Notes: generated by a model not told the origin, from the letters alone. DNA of 41,127 bases from Akkermansiaceae bacterium (GCA_015062005.1 SUVL01000022.1:1-41127), one strand, 5' to 3'. Numbered from the stretch's first letter, positions 1-8,118 are shown. Translations and numbers: made by a program.

Positions 1-334
1 CGAAAGAACCCGAAAGAACCCGAAAGAACCCGAAAGAACCCGAAAGAACCCGAAAGAACCCGAAAGAACCCGAAAGAACCCGAAAGAACCCGAAAGAACC
101 CGAAAGCAACCCGAAAGCACCCGAAAGAACCCGAAAGAACCCGAAAGAACCCGAAAGCAATCCGAAAGAACCCCGAAAGAACCCCGAAAGAACCCCGAAA
201 GAACCCCGAAAGAACCCCGAAAGAACCCCGAAAGAACCCGAAAGAACCCGAAAGTAACCCGAAAGTAACCCGAAAGTAACCCGAAAGTAACCCGAAAGTA
301 ACCCGAAAGTAACCCGAAAGTAACCCGAAAGAAC
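1..334. repeat. 10/11-bp tandem repeat array (CGAAAG-x-AACC)
   Basis: About 31 full units plus a partial last one, each starting CGAAAG. The first ten are identical 10-mers CGAAAGAACC. Then come CGAAAGCAACC, CGAAAGCACC, three more 10-mers, CGAAAGCAATC, six 11-mers CGAAAGAACCC (163-228), two 10-mers, and seven 11-mers CGAAAGTAACC (249-325). Variants lie in blocks, as expected from slippage and local homogenisation. The unit length equals one helical turn, so the AAA tracts are phased on one face of the DNA. The array reaches the left edge of the window and may extend further. No open frame of note runs through it. Confidence 0.95.
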
Positions 335-344
335 TTCACTACTT

Positions 345-372
345 CGTAATTCGTAACTCGTAATTCGTACTT
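345..372. repeat. 7-bp tandem repeat CGTAATT
   Basis: Four heptamers in a row: CGTAATT, CGTAACT, CGTAATT, CGTACTT. Between this and the palindrome at 545 (373-544) I see no gene, terminator or further repeat. Confidence 0.8.
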
Positions 373-539
373 CAATCTGTCTTATCATTTCCGCCTGGTC
401 ATTTGTAATCTTTACCGGTCTGGAGAGGGAGTGCTTCGTTTTTGGTGCCGAAATTCGAAAAACTGGCAGAATTTGCCCCGAATTTAGTTGAAATTCTTAT
501 CTAAAAGCAGAAAATTCAGGCTTTTTTACCAAATTTGTC

Positions 540-568
540 TGTACATCGCATTCAAAATGCGATATACT
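540..568 (+). promoter_or_regulatory. Palindromic operator and putative promoter of surface-protein gene
   Basis: ATCGCATTCAAAATGCGAT at 545-563 is a perfect inverted repeat (7-bp arms, 5-bp spacer). TATACT at 563-568 fits a -10 box, and TGTACA at 540-545 lies 17 bp upstream as a weak -35, so the palindrome fills the promoter spacer. The same palindrome with another spacer sits upstream of the second surface-protein gene (41109-41127), also directly before a -10-like TAGACT. A repressor or spacer-binding activator site is inferred. The leader to the ATG at 687 would be about 110 nt and has no clear Shine-Dalgarno. Confidence 0.6.
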
Positions 569-686
569 TGTCCCGCGTGCTTTTGCCCGCATAGTGCCCG
601 GGAGACATTCCCGACGGCCACCGTATCACCAGAAGAAAGCTTTCGAAAAAAATCACCAGAATCTCACCACTCTCACCGCTCCGAAC

Positions 687-3600
687 ATGAAACTGCACCT
701 CCCCAAGCAACTGTTCACCGCACTTATAGCCGCTATCACCATGTCCTCTGCGCCCTTCTCCCAGGCTGCGGAGATAAAGTTTGATATTGATCGCGATGGC
801 GACGTTGTTACATATGATTTCGTAGATGCTGAGGGAAATACCATAACTTTCCCCGGGATAACCATGTCGTATGACAGTTACGATTTTGTTTATGGTGGAA
901 CTAATGCGACCGGTGGGTGGCAAACACCCACAAACGGCGATTACGCAAATACTTTCTCGCCTAATGTTCAATTGCGCAGTGGTCAAGATGACTCGTGGAC
1001 AATGAATTTCACTTTGGATTACTCAGGTAGCAATGATAATGATGTCGTTGGTTTTGTTATTACAGGGTTCAGTTTCGATGCTTACGCTATTAATGGAGGT
1101 GGCTCCGATAAGAATGTTAGCATTTCTGCAACTGGAGCCATTACGGTAGGTGACTCCCCGGAAGTAAGCGACTCAGTAGCACTTGAGTATGGGGGCAGAA
1201 CTGCTGGGATTGTGTTGAATCTTGCAGATCCTATCTCTTGTACGGAGAATACTTCTCTGGATTGTCATTTTAAACTTTCTAATGCACAAACCCATAATAC
1301 CTATGCGGGTCTTACCGGAGGCGCGGTGTTGTATGCCGCCACCATCAACTCCGGAGCCAATGTCACTTGGACAAATGGCACAAATGCCACCTGGAGCGGC
1401 GAAAGCTGGAAGACAGCTGCCGGCACCATCGGCACCATGGCGGGTGCTAATGTGGGCAATGCCACCTTTGTAGGTGTTGCGAATGATGACAGCACAATCA
1501 ACGACTACACCGTGACCGTGGATACAGCAGCCACCGCCAAGAGCATCGCGGTGAGCAGCGGTAATTATACCTTCTCCGGCACGGGTACGCTGAGCATTAC
1601 TAATGAAGGCGTAGCAAATGATGGATACAGCCTGGAGATTGCTGCTGATGCCAGCGCCACTTTCAATGTCGCCACCACGCTGGCCGGCACGGTGAGCAAC
1701 GCCGGCACGCTGACGTTCGGCAGCAACCTAACGGTGGAGGCTGACACCAGCCTGAGCCTTTCCGGCAATATTGTGCTTAAGGACACCATATATAACAATG
1801 GCACCCTGAACTTGGCAGAAGGCACAGAAATCAGACTGGATACGATCCAGAACTTCGACATCAAGACTGATGGCGGTAGCGTACATATCCTGAACGAAGC
1901 GCTCGATGATGCGGGCAATTTGACTACCAACACCTATGGGAATGGGTTTGAATATATACTCAGCACCAAATACTGGTTGGTGAAGGGTGCCGACACCATT
2001 GATGACCTGCATATTGGAGCTGAGTACCCTCTTTGCCATGTGAATGGAACGGATACATACCAGCTCGCCCAAGATACCAGTGAGCAAGATGGTGATGGTT
2101 TAGGCTTCTACTTCGATTCCGGTGATTATACGCTGTATGATAACTACTACATCAAGAGTGGTGATGTTGAAGTGGGCGCAGCTGTGCAGGAGCTTGTACG
2201 GACCAAGGCAAGCACATACGTGCTGAATGGCGGCACGATGAAGATCACCGATGGCACGGTGAACACCAGCGATATTGCCTACGATAGCGGCAATATCAAA
2301 GTGGCCAGCGGTGCCAAGCTTAATTATGATGCTGAGGCGGGTGGCCTGAGCATTGTGGAGTTGCTGACAGGCAGTGTGATTACCTACGATGCTGACGCAA
2401 CACCCGGCACTCTGTTGATTTCCATGGATGGGCTGGATACCGGAAATGTTGCATTGACAACCAGCTTCAAGGGCACCTTGGAGCTGGCCGCTGGCACAAC
2501 TTTTACGCTGGGTTGTAAAAGCACAGGCAGTGACGCCGATGGGAAAGATGTCAATACTAAAACCATTACCGGTTTTGTTTTGAACAGTGGCTCGAATCTT
2601 CAATACCAAGGCACCGGAGCCAATGCCCAGTTTAACAATCTGACGGTTCAGGGCAGCGACGGTGCCGCCACATTCAAGGTGCTCGATACGCATGCTACTG
2701 CGGACGACGTGGTTAAATTGACTGGTACGACCACCCTGGATAATGACCTGAATCTGCAGTTTCAGTATGGCGGCAGCATCAGTATTGAAAGCCTGGCGGG
2801 AACAGGCAAACTGTCCGCTTCCAGGGTGGGTGATAGTACTGAAGCCTTTTCTACGACCATCAGTTCCCTGAGCAATTTTGAAGGTGAAATAGAGTTTTCC
2901 TCCACCGCAAATCACACGGTTGTGATTAACACCGGGAATGTCGGCGAAGGCAAGACCTCCATCAGCTTCTCGAGTCTGACCGCCAGTACCGGAGGCTCTT
3001 TCACGTTCAATGTGCAGGACAACACCAGCATCGGAAAGCTGAACGTGGTATCGGGTTTGGTGACTGTATCCGCCGGCAAAACCCTCACTCTGGGTGGCGG
3101 CACCTCCTCCGAAGCCCCGGTCACCCACAGTATCGGCCGGCTGAATGCCGCTGGAGCCACGGTGAACCTTGCCGCATATACCACCCTCACCCTAGGTGGC
3201 GGCACCTCCGAAGTCCCGGTCACCCACAGTATCGGCACGGTGAATGCAGCGGGAACCACCACCATCCAGCTGAATGACAATGCCAAGCTGAACAAAATTA
3301 CCAAGACAGGTTCCGGTACCATCGCTCTGAAAGGCAGTGGCGTGTACGACCTGGGGCAGGTTACTAATCTTGGTGATAGCAATAACTCTATTGGCACCGT
3401 GGTCGGCGTAACGACTGACAGTCTTAAGAACACAGCTTGGACAGGTACAGTGAGGCTGTATGGCACCACGGAGGGAGCCATGCTGCACAATCTGGGTAAC
3501 TCAAACTCCTGGGTGGAAGTGGCGGAGGCCGGTCTGACAGGGAAGTTGCACACTACTATCTATGCTGGCGATGTGGCCCCCAACATCCGTCTGACTGGCA

Positions 3601-4748
3601 ATCTGGAGCTGAACAGTACGAATGCGGGTGATCCCGACTACAAATATATCGGCGCTTTTGCTGGTGCAGGTAAGTACATAGTGAGCTATACTAATGAAAA
3701 GACCAGGAAGTATGAATTCGCCGGCAATGTTGCCGAGTGGACCGGTGCCTTTGAGCAGACCGAAACTGCCGCAAACGCAATTACCACAGTGAAGTTCTCC
3801 GGCGAGGCCAAAGATATCAACACCGAAATCAGCAACGCCGCCGGCACGCTGAATCTGGAAATTGACACGACTGAAGGGGCAGCTCTGAGCAAGAACGTGA
3901 ATGTGACCAAGCTGCAGGTAAACAACGGCAAGACCGCCACCCTCAGCGGCGAGAGCAACAGCATCACCGCCGGTAACGTGACCATCAGCCAGCAGAACGC
4001 CAGCCTGAGCAACGTGACCGTGCAAGGCAGCACCATTTCCGCTACCAACACTACCGATGGCGCCAAGGGCAGCATCTCCAATGCGAACGTGGCTCTGGCC
4101 CAGCTGCAGGAGGATGCCTCCTTCACCATCCAGGACATGACGCTGACCAACACTACGGTGACCGCAGCTACGGTGGGTACCAAGGTGAAGCTGCAGAATG
4201 TGACGGCCAGCAACGTGGTACTGGACAAAGGCAAGTTCAGCACGGATGCCCCCATGAGCGTGGTGGGCGCAGGTGGCACGGCTTTCAGCGCCAGCACCAG
4301 CGCCATCACGGAAGACAGCAGCATCACCATCAACGCCAGCACTGGTGCCAGCCTGGCCGTGGATCTGGGCGACCTTTCCTGCGTGACCGAGACCGCCATG
4401 GGCCCTGGCAAGTATGACCTGAGCATCACCCTCAGCGGCGTAGGCTTCGATTCTTATGAGAATCTGACAGCCGGCTCCGGCATCATCTTCACGGCCGATA
4501 GCTGGCTGGGCCAGCTGCTGACCGCCCAGGGCGCCACTGCCTATGTGAACGGCGCCGTGGAAACACCCGCCAGCGTGAGCGAAGGCGGCAGCACCGGCGG
4601 CGTGAGCGTGAGCTACAGCGCAGCCACCGGCGAGAATGTGGGCACTATCATCACCATCACCGGCCTGAACGTACCCGAGCCGACCACGGCAACGCTGAGC
4701 CTGCTGGCTCTGGCTGCTCTCGCCGCCCGCCGCCGCCGGAAGGCATAA
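687..4748 (+). CDS. Giant secreted beta-strand-repeat protein with PEP-CTERM-like tail
   Basis: 1353 residues from the ATG at 687. An in-frame start at 594 is possible, but only 687 gives a signal peptide directly (MKLHLPKQLF..., cleavage near SQA-AEI at residues 27-28) and matches the MKLHLPK start of the paralogue at 41018. The body is rich in Gly, Thr, Ser, Asn, Ala and Val with recurring short strand motifs (TLNLAEGT, ATVNLAA, TLTLGGGTS), as in autotransporter-type beta-helix passengers. The C terminus is PEPTTATL, a hydrophobic stretch, then ARRRRKA, a PEP-CTERM-style sorting signal. No outer-membrane beta-barrel domain is apparent. Inferred role: cell-surface or exported adhesin or matrix protein; ligand unknown. 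A ~100-bp internal duplication occurs at 3081-3261. Confidence 0.85.
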   Translation: MKLHLPKQLFTALIAAITMSSAPFSQAAEIKFDIDRDGDVVTYDFVDAEGNTITFPGITMSYDSYDFVYGGTNATGGWQTPTNGDYANTFSPNVQLRSGQDDSWTMNFTLDYSGSNDNDVVGFVITGFSFDAYAINGGGSDKNVSISATGAITVGDSPEVSDSVALEYGGRTAGIVLNLADPISCTENTSLDCHFKLSNAQTHNTYAGLTGGAVLYAATINSGANVTWTNGTNATWSGESWKTAAGTIGTMAGANVGNATFVGVANDDSTINDYTVTVDTAATAKSIAVSSGNYTFSGTGTLSITNEGVANDGYSLEIAADASATFNVATTLAGTVSNAGTLTFGSNLTVEADTSLSLSGNIVLKDTIYNNGTLNLAEGTEIRLDTIQNFDIKTDGGSVHILNEALDDAGNLTTNTYGNGFEYILSTKYWLVKGADTIDDLHIGAEYPLCHVNGTDTYQLAQDTSEQDGDGLGFYFDSGDYTLYDNYYIKSGDVEVGAAVQELVRTKASTYVLNGGTMKITDGTVNTSDIAYDSGNIKVASGAKLNYDAEAGGLSIVELLTGSVITYDADATPGTLLISMDGLDTGNVALTTSFKGTLELAAGTTFTLGCKSTGSDADGKDVNTKTITGFVLNSGSNLQYQGTGANAQFNNLTVQGSDGAATFKVLDTHATADDVVKLTGTTTLDNDLNLQFQYGGSISIESLAGTGKLSASRVGDSTEAFSTTISSLSNFEGEIEFSSTANHTVVINTGNVGEGKTSISFSSLTASTGGSFTFNVQDNTSIGKLNVVSGLVTVSAGKTLTLGGGTSSEAPVTHSIGRLNAAGATVNLAAYTTLTLGGGTSEVPVTHSIGTVNAAGTTTIQLNDNAKLNKITKTGSGTIALKGSGVYDLGQVTNLGDSNNSIGTVVGVTTDSLKNTAWTGTVRLYGTTEGAMLHNLGNSNSWVEVAEAGLTGKLHTTIYAGDVAPNIRLTGNLELNSTNAGDPDYKYIGAFAGAGKYIVSYTNEKTRKYEFAGNVAEWTGAFEQTETAANAITTVKFSGEAKDINTEISNAAGTLNLEIDTTEGAALSKNVNVTKLQVNNGKTATLSGESNSITAGNVTISQQNASLSNVTVQGSTISATNTTDGAKGSISNANVALAQLQEDASFTIQDMTLTNTTVTAATVGTKVKLQNVTASNVVLDKGKFSTDAPMSVVGAGGTAFSASTSAITEDSSITINASTGASLAVDLGDLSCVTETAMGPGKYDLSITLSGVGFDSYENLTAGSGIIFTADSWLGQLLTAQGATAYVNGAVETPASVSEGGSTGGVSVSYSAATGENVGTIITITGLNVPEPTTATLSLLALAALAARRRRKA
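3081..3261 (+). repeat. Internal in-frame duplication in surface-protein gene
   Basis: Two near-identical copies begin at 3081 and 3183 (period 102 bp, 34 codons). Each encodes TLTLGGGTS, then PVTHSIG and NAAG. The copies differ by one codon (TSSEAP against TSEVP) and scattered substitutions. In-frame copy-number change would lengthen or shorten the beta-helix. Confidence 0.85.
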
Positions 4749-4761
4749 GCGGTTCGGTGTG

Positions 4762-4872
4762 ATTTGAATTTCCCTGCCCGTCCCGGCGAAGCCGGGGCGG
4801 GCAGCTGGTTTTAACAGGGGCGGGACTGAAGTCCCGCACGCCCGATGGGCGCCCGATGGGCGGATGTAGGGG
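4762..4872. repeat. Left flanking repeat of RAYT unit (REP-containing)
   Basis: Near-identical, in the same orientation, to 5911-6013 on the other side of the transposase gene. It holds three successive palindromes: CTGCCCGTCCCGG with its complement (one G-U pair in this copy), the REP core CGGGACTGAAGTCCCG at 4821-4836, and CGCCCGATGGGCG, which is partly duplicated here. It starts 13 bp after the surface-protein stop, so it may also end that transcript. Confidence 0.85.
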
Positions 4873-4890
4873 GGAACGTTGCTTTGTGTC

Positions 4891-4919
4891 TTGTCATGGG
4901 CGGGGCAGTCTGGTATGAT
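4891..4919 (+). promoter_or_regulatory. Putative promoter of RAYT gene
   Basis: TTGTCA (4891-4896), 17-bp spacer, TATGAT (4914-4919). The predicted leader is about 30 nt to the ATG at 4958. Confidence 0.55.
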
Positions 4920-4957
4920 GCGGGGTGGATAAAGCATGGGGCTGAGCTTCGCAGGTT

Positions 4958-5080
4958 ATGAAAGAACGGCATTTCCGCAAAGAACTGAGGAACAAAAATA
5001 TCAATTATGCGCATGGGCGTTTTTTTGTGACGTTTCAAGTGGCGCATAATATGTCCCTGCTGGGGGGGCATTCTGGGTGA
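4958..5080 (+). pseudogene. N-terminal fragment of RAYT transposase, out of frame
   Basis: The ATG at 4958 opens a 40-codon frame, MKERHFRKEL... RFFVTFQVAHN MSLLGG..., ending in TGA at 5078-5080. This is the typical first strand and 'fFVTf' segment of RAYT/Y1 transposases. Moving one base forward inside the G7 run (5062-5068) joins it to the downstream frame and gives ...MSLLGGILGERCVLNELGQ..., an uninterrupted family-like sequence. The gene therefore carries one G too many for a single frame, through mutation, phase-variable slippage, frameshift translation or a sequencing error. Confidence 0.75.
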
Positions 5081-5087
5081 GAGATGT

Positions 5088-5912
5088 GTGTTGAACGAGC
5101 TGGGGCAGGAGGTGAGGGCTGTGCTGGAGGAGCTGCCGCGGAGGTATCCGGCGCTGGAGCTGGGGGAGTATGTGATTATGCCGAATCATGTTCACATGAT
5201 TCTGGGGGTGCGGGGGCAGCCGGGTAATAGGGCGCAGCACCTGGGCTTTTATGTCGGGCGGTTCAAGGGGGCGACTGCCTTTCTCTATGGCAGAATGAAA
5301 CGCGAGGGGAGGGTGCCGGATATTGGTGAGCATCTCTGGCTGCGCGATTACTGGGAAGATCTGGTTTCCAGCGAGCAGGAGCTGCGGAATTATGAGCGAT
5401 ATATACGCAATAATCCCAGGAACTGGACTCGGGACCGCTGGGGTGCTGTGACGCAGTACGCGCTGGGTGAGGTGGAGCTCCTGAATGCGCCCAAGAGAGC
5501 GTTTGTGGCATCGCAGGAATATGATGCGGCCGGTTTGGTGCCGCGTCGCATCGAATTATCGCAGAGCGGAACTCCAGTTCCGCTGCCCCCGGATACGGCC
5601 CTGATTTCCACGTTCGCCAGCAGGCAGGAACGGGCGGTTCTGCACCGCGCGCTGGCAAGGAAACAACGCATTATTCACGTCTGCCCCCAGGGGATACCGC
5701 GGGTCGAGGAGCTCTCTGCCGGGCAGAGGCTTGCCCTGGAGGAAAAGCGCTTGCTGTTTATCTCTCCGCAGCCGCATGGCAGTGGGTTGAATAAAAAGGT
5801 GGCGGCCTGGTGCAATGAGTACGTGCTGCGGCAGGCGGCAGAAATCTGGGTGGGTGGTATTTCTCCCAACGGGATGCTGGCGATGATGCTCCGCGGCTTG
5901 AGTGATTCGTGA
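5088..5912 (+). CDS. REP-associated tyrosine transposase (RAYT), frameshifted, with SLOG-like C-terminal domain
   Basis: Main part of a Y1 (HUH) transposase, 274 residues in this frame; GTG at 5088 is a nominal start because the true N terminus lies in another frame (4958-5080). The metal-binding HUH motif is NHVHMIL near residues 33-39. The helix bearing the nucleophilic tyrosine is probably ...LRDYWEDL..., followed by the family-typical ELRNYERYIRNNPRNW. Such proteins nick and move REP palindromes, which flank this gene on both sides. Past about residue 120 there is an unusual extension: ERAVLHRAL, a Rossmann-like strand IIHVCPQG, EKRLLFISPQPHG, AAWCNEYVLRQAAEIWV and GISPNGMLA. It resembles the DprA/SLOG nucleotide-binding fold. 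Domain naming is by eye. Confidence 0.75.
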   Translation: MLNELGQEVRAVLEELPRRYPALELGEYVIMPNHVHMILGVRGQPGNRAQHLGFYVGRFKGATAFLYGRMKREGRVPDIGEHLWLRDYWEDLVSSEQELRNYERYIRNNPRNWTRDRWGAVTQYALGEVELLNAPKRAFVASQEYDAAGLVPRRIELSQSGTPVPLPPDTALISTFASRQERAVLHRALARKQRIIHVCPQGIPRVEELSAGQRLALEEKRLLFISPQPHGSGLNKKVAAWCNEYVLRQAAEIWVGGISPNGMLAMMLRGLSDS

Positions 5913-6013
5913 TTTGGATTTCTCCCTGCCCGTCCCGGTGAAGCCGGGACGGGCAGCTGGTTTCAGCAGGGGCGGGACTGAAGTCCCGCACGCCCGATGG
6001 GCGGACGGAGGGG
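5911..6013. repeat. Right flanking repeat of RAYT unit (REP-containing)
   Basis: Direct copy of 4762-4872. The first hairpin is perfect here (13-bp stem around TGAAG), the REP core CGGGACTGAAGTCCCG is at 5973-5988, followed by CGCCCGATGGGCG. It begins at the transposase stop codon and ends about 10 bp before the stop of the convergent AEC gene, so it lies where a bidirectional terminator would be. Confidence 0.85.
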
Positions 6014-6022
6014 GGAGTGGAC

Positions 6023-7000
6023 TTACAAAGGCACCACAAACCTGCTGCCCAGCGCCAGCCAGATGGGCAGCGTAACGAAGGAGCACAGCGTGGTGGCGAG
6101 CAGCACCTGGGTACCTACCTCCGGCACACCGCCGAAACGCTTGGCCAGAATCACCGGAATCACCGCGCTGGGAATAGCGCTCTGAATCACCATGATACGC
6201 TTCATGAGCGGGTCCACCGGCAGCAGCCAGGCCAGCAGCAGAATGAGCGCGGGTGCCAGCAGGAGACGCGTGAGCACCCCCGCCACGAGCATGCGCGGCT
6301 GCCAGGTGAAGTTGCGGGTCAGGTCATACAACGAACAACCGAAAATGATGAGGCAGATGGGGGTGGAGACCGCGCCTATCATCTCCGCGGCCTTCATAAG
6401 CGGCGGCAGCGCCACATATGGCCCGAGCCCCACCCAGGCAATAAGCAGCGAGCCAAGAACCGCCAGCAGGGGCCCGCGAAGCAACAGTCCCAGGCGCAGG
6501 TTCTTCACCCCGCCGCACATGAGGATGACCCCCAGGCTCCAGATGAAGAGCTCGCAGCCCATGTTGTGAATGAAGAGCACGCCCAGCGTGGGGTCGCCGG
6601 GGGCAGAAAAGAGCATCTGGATGATGGGCACCACGAAGAACACATAGTTCTGAACCCCGGCGGTGAGGGTGAAGGTGCGCAGCCCGGTGCCGATGCGCAG
6701 CCGCAGCACCCAGGCCACCGCATAGGCCGCCAGCACACCCACCAGCATCTCCAGGAAGCCGCACAGAATCCCCTGCAACGAAAACCCGACGGTAGCCATG
6801 GCGGGATTGGCCTCCACCACCATGTATTTCATGATACTGTGGAAAATCAGGCAGGGGTAGCCCACATCCATGGCCAGCTGCAGAATCACGGCATCCTGCT
6901 CCGGCGCAATGGCTTTCTTGAATCGCAGCCAGAACCCGATGCCGAAGAAGATGAACACCGGAATAGAGGCCAGGAAAGAATTGAGGACAAGGTCAATCAT
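6023..7000 (-). CDS. AEC-family permease (auxin efflux carrier type)
   Basis: 325 residues, highly hydrophobic, with about ten membrane spans. It starts MIDLVLNSFLASIPVFIFFGIGF and has the family's paired bundles with central Gly/Pro breaks (GYPCLIFHS in the first half; AIPSAVIPVILAKRFGG near the end). AEC carriers export or exchange small organic acids such as malate; the substrate cannot be told from sequence. The start at 7000 is preceded by CCGGAG, one of the few Shine-Dalgarno-like motifs in the window, and by TAGAAT about 15 bp upstream. It lies 51 bp downstream of the PH-domain gene in the same direction. Confidence 0.85.
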   Translation of the reverse strand: MIDLVLNSFLASIPVFIFFGIGFWLRFKKAIAPEQDAVILQLAMDVGYPCLIFHSIMKYMVVEANPAMATVGFSLQGILCGFLEMLVGVLAAYAVAWVLRLRIGTGLRTFTLTAGVQNYVFFVVPIIQMLFSAPGDPTLGVLFIHNMGCELFIWSLGVILMCGGVKNLRLGLLLRGPLLAVLGSLLIAWVGLGPYVALPPLMKAAEMIGAVSTPICLIIFGCSLYDLTRNFTWQPRMLVAGVLTRLLLAPALILLLAWLLPVDPLMKRIMVIQSAIPSAVIPVILAKRFGGVPEVGTQVLLATTLCSFVTLPIWLALGSRFVVPL

Positions 7001-7051
7001 GGTTTTACTCCGGAGATTCTATCACACTTCAGGAGCATAGTGAACAAGTAA

Positions 7052-7597
7052 TCATGAACCGCCCTCAATTTGTTCATTTGCCTTGGCCAGGGCAGCCCTG
7101 AAATCGGGGCGCACAAAATAGATACCGCGGCTGATACGCTCGTGGCGATGGGGCGCATCCTCCCACTCATCAAACAGGTACGTACACAAACCATCATGAT
7201 AGTCGATACGAGTGGCATTCTGCACCATTTCCAGCGGCCACTGGCGCACCCGGTTGCTCAGCACACGAGCCTTCAACACACGCTGGTTGGTGATGATATA
7301 GAAGGTATGCCGCAACATGTAGGCCCTGAAAAACGGTAGCAACACAAACAACAGTCCCAGTACAAACACTATCTCCTTCGGGAAGGAATCTGTCAGGAAC
7401 ATGGCCCAATCTGCAAGCGGTATCCCCGGAGCCCCATAATAAAACCAGACAGCAAGCCCCAGCAGCATGGCCCCGGGAATCACCCGGGTTATGAACAATC
7501 CGCGAAAATACACCATGCGCGGGCTCCCTGCCCACACTATCCGCTCATCTGGCAGACTATTCTGCTCCGCCCATCTGCGCAATCCAACCTTATCCAT
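7052..7597 (-). CDS. Membrane protein with bacterial PH domain
   Basis: 181 residues from the ATG at 7597. The longer frame to 7687 would put a Cys-rich stretch before the cytosolic start and would include the promoter. Residues about 1-33 are soluble, two membrane spans follow (about 34-56 and 74-92), then a bPH2-like domain (FYIITNQRVLKAR... MVQNATRIDYHDGL). Proteins of this type are common and poorly characterised; a role in membrane stress or protein anchoring has been suggested for the family. Nothing in the sequence points to a partner. Confidence 0.7.
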   Translation of the reverse strand: MDKVGLRRWAEQNSLPDERIVWAGSPRMVYFRGLFITRVIPGAMLLGLAVWFYYGAPGIPLADWAMFLTDSFPKEIVFVLGLLFVLLPFFRAYMLRHTFYIITNQRVLKARVLSNRVRQWPLEMVQNATRIDYHDGLCTYLFDEWEDAPHRHERISRGIYFVRPDFRAALAKANEQIEGGS

Positions 7598-7604
7598 ACT
7601 CAAC

Positions 7605-7632
7605 AATTTACCACGCAGGAAATGCAAAACAA
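7605..7632 (-). promoter_or_regulatory. Putative promoter of PH-domain gene (leaderless type)
   Basis: On the minus strand TTGTTT (7627-7632), 16-bp spacer, TAAATT (7605-7610). Only 7 bp separate the -10 from the ATG at 7597, so transcription would begin at or next to the start codon. Confidence 0.5.
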
Positions 7633-7904
7633 GTATTTTCTTATACAGGAGGCAGGTTAACATCAAAAAATTGATCCGGCTCACCACGCGGGCGGGCCGG
7701 ACCAGACTTTTTCTCCATTTTCCGGAGGCTGGAGGCGAGGGAAACCTGCACGCTTAGACGCAATCCGATACGAAATATTGTAACAAAATTGTAATGCTGA
7801 ACACGCTGCTTTACTGCCCCCCTATGCGGTACGCATTACAGGTAAAGTAGAAATGAGTTCACATATAACTTGTCTCTCTTTGGCTTACCTGTTATCATCA
7901 CCTC
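7633..7904. other. Intergenic stretch with no recognised gene
   Basis: AT-rich in part (7765-7800). A 34-codon ATG frame begins near 7853 and runs through the hairpin at 7905-7933, but it lacks a ribosome-binding site and resembles no family I know. No RNA family is recognised here. Confidence 0.5.
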
Positions 7905-7937
7905 GCCGCCTGCTTCGGCAAAAGCCAGGCGGCTTTT
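7905..7937 (+). terminator. Intrinsic terminator-like hairpin without upstream gene
   Basis: GCCGCCTG (7905-7912) pairs with CAGGCGGC (7926-7933), followed by TTTT. On the plus strand nothing coding precedes it, so it may end a small RNA. Confidence 0.55.
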
Positions 7938-8118
7938 ACATCATGAAAAAATAATAACCCGCTTGTCGGCAGCCCTCCTTAACCCGGTGTTGGCTGAGCA
8001 ACTGATCTGGATTCTGTTCATTGCGTTCCAAAGGTGTTAGAATCCTTGACTTTCTCACCTCTTTATGATTCAATCTCTCGTGGAGAGAAATCTCCGGTTA
8101 TTATTTTATTCATGAATC

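Noticed and set aside
3501..4937. 478-residue and 2100-3128 342-residue antisense frames in the surface-protein gene
   Set aside because: No start context, no family motif, and they run across repeat-coding sequence of the real gene.
7853..7957. 34-codon ATG frame crossing a terminator hairpin
   Set aside because: No ribosome-binding site, no promoter and the hairpin lies within it; listed only as intergenic content.
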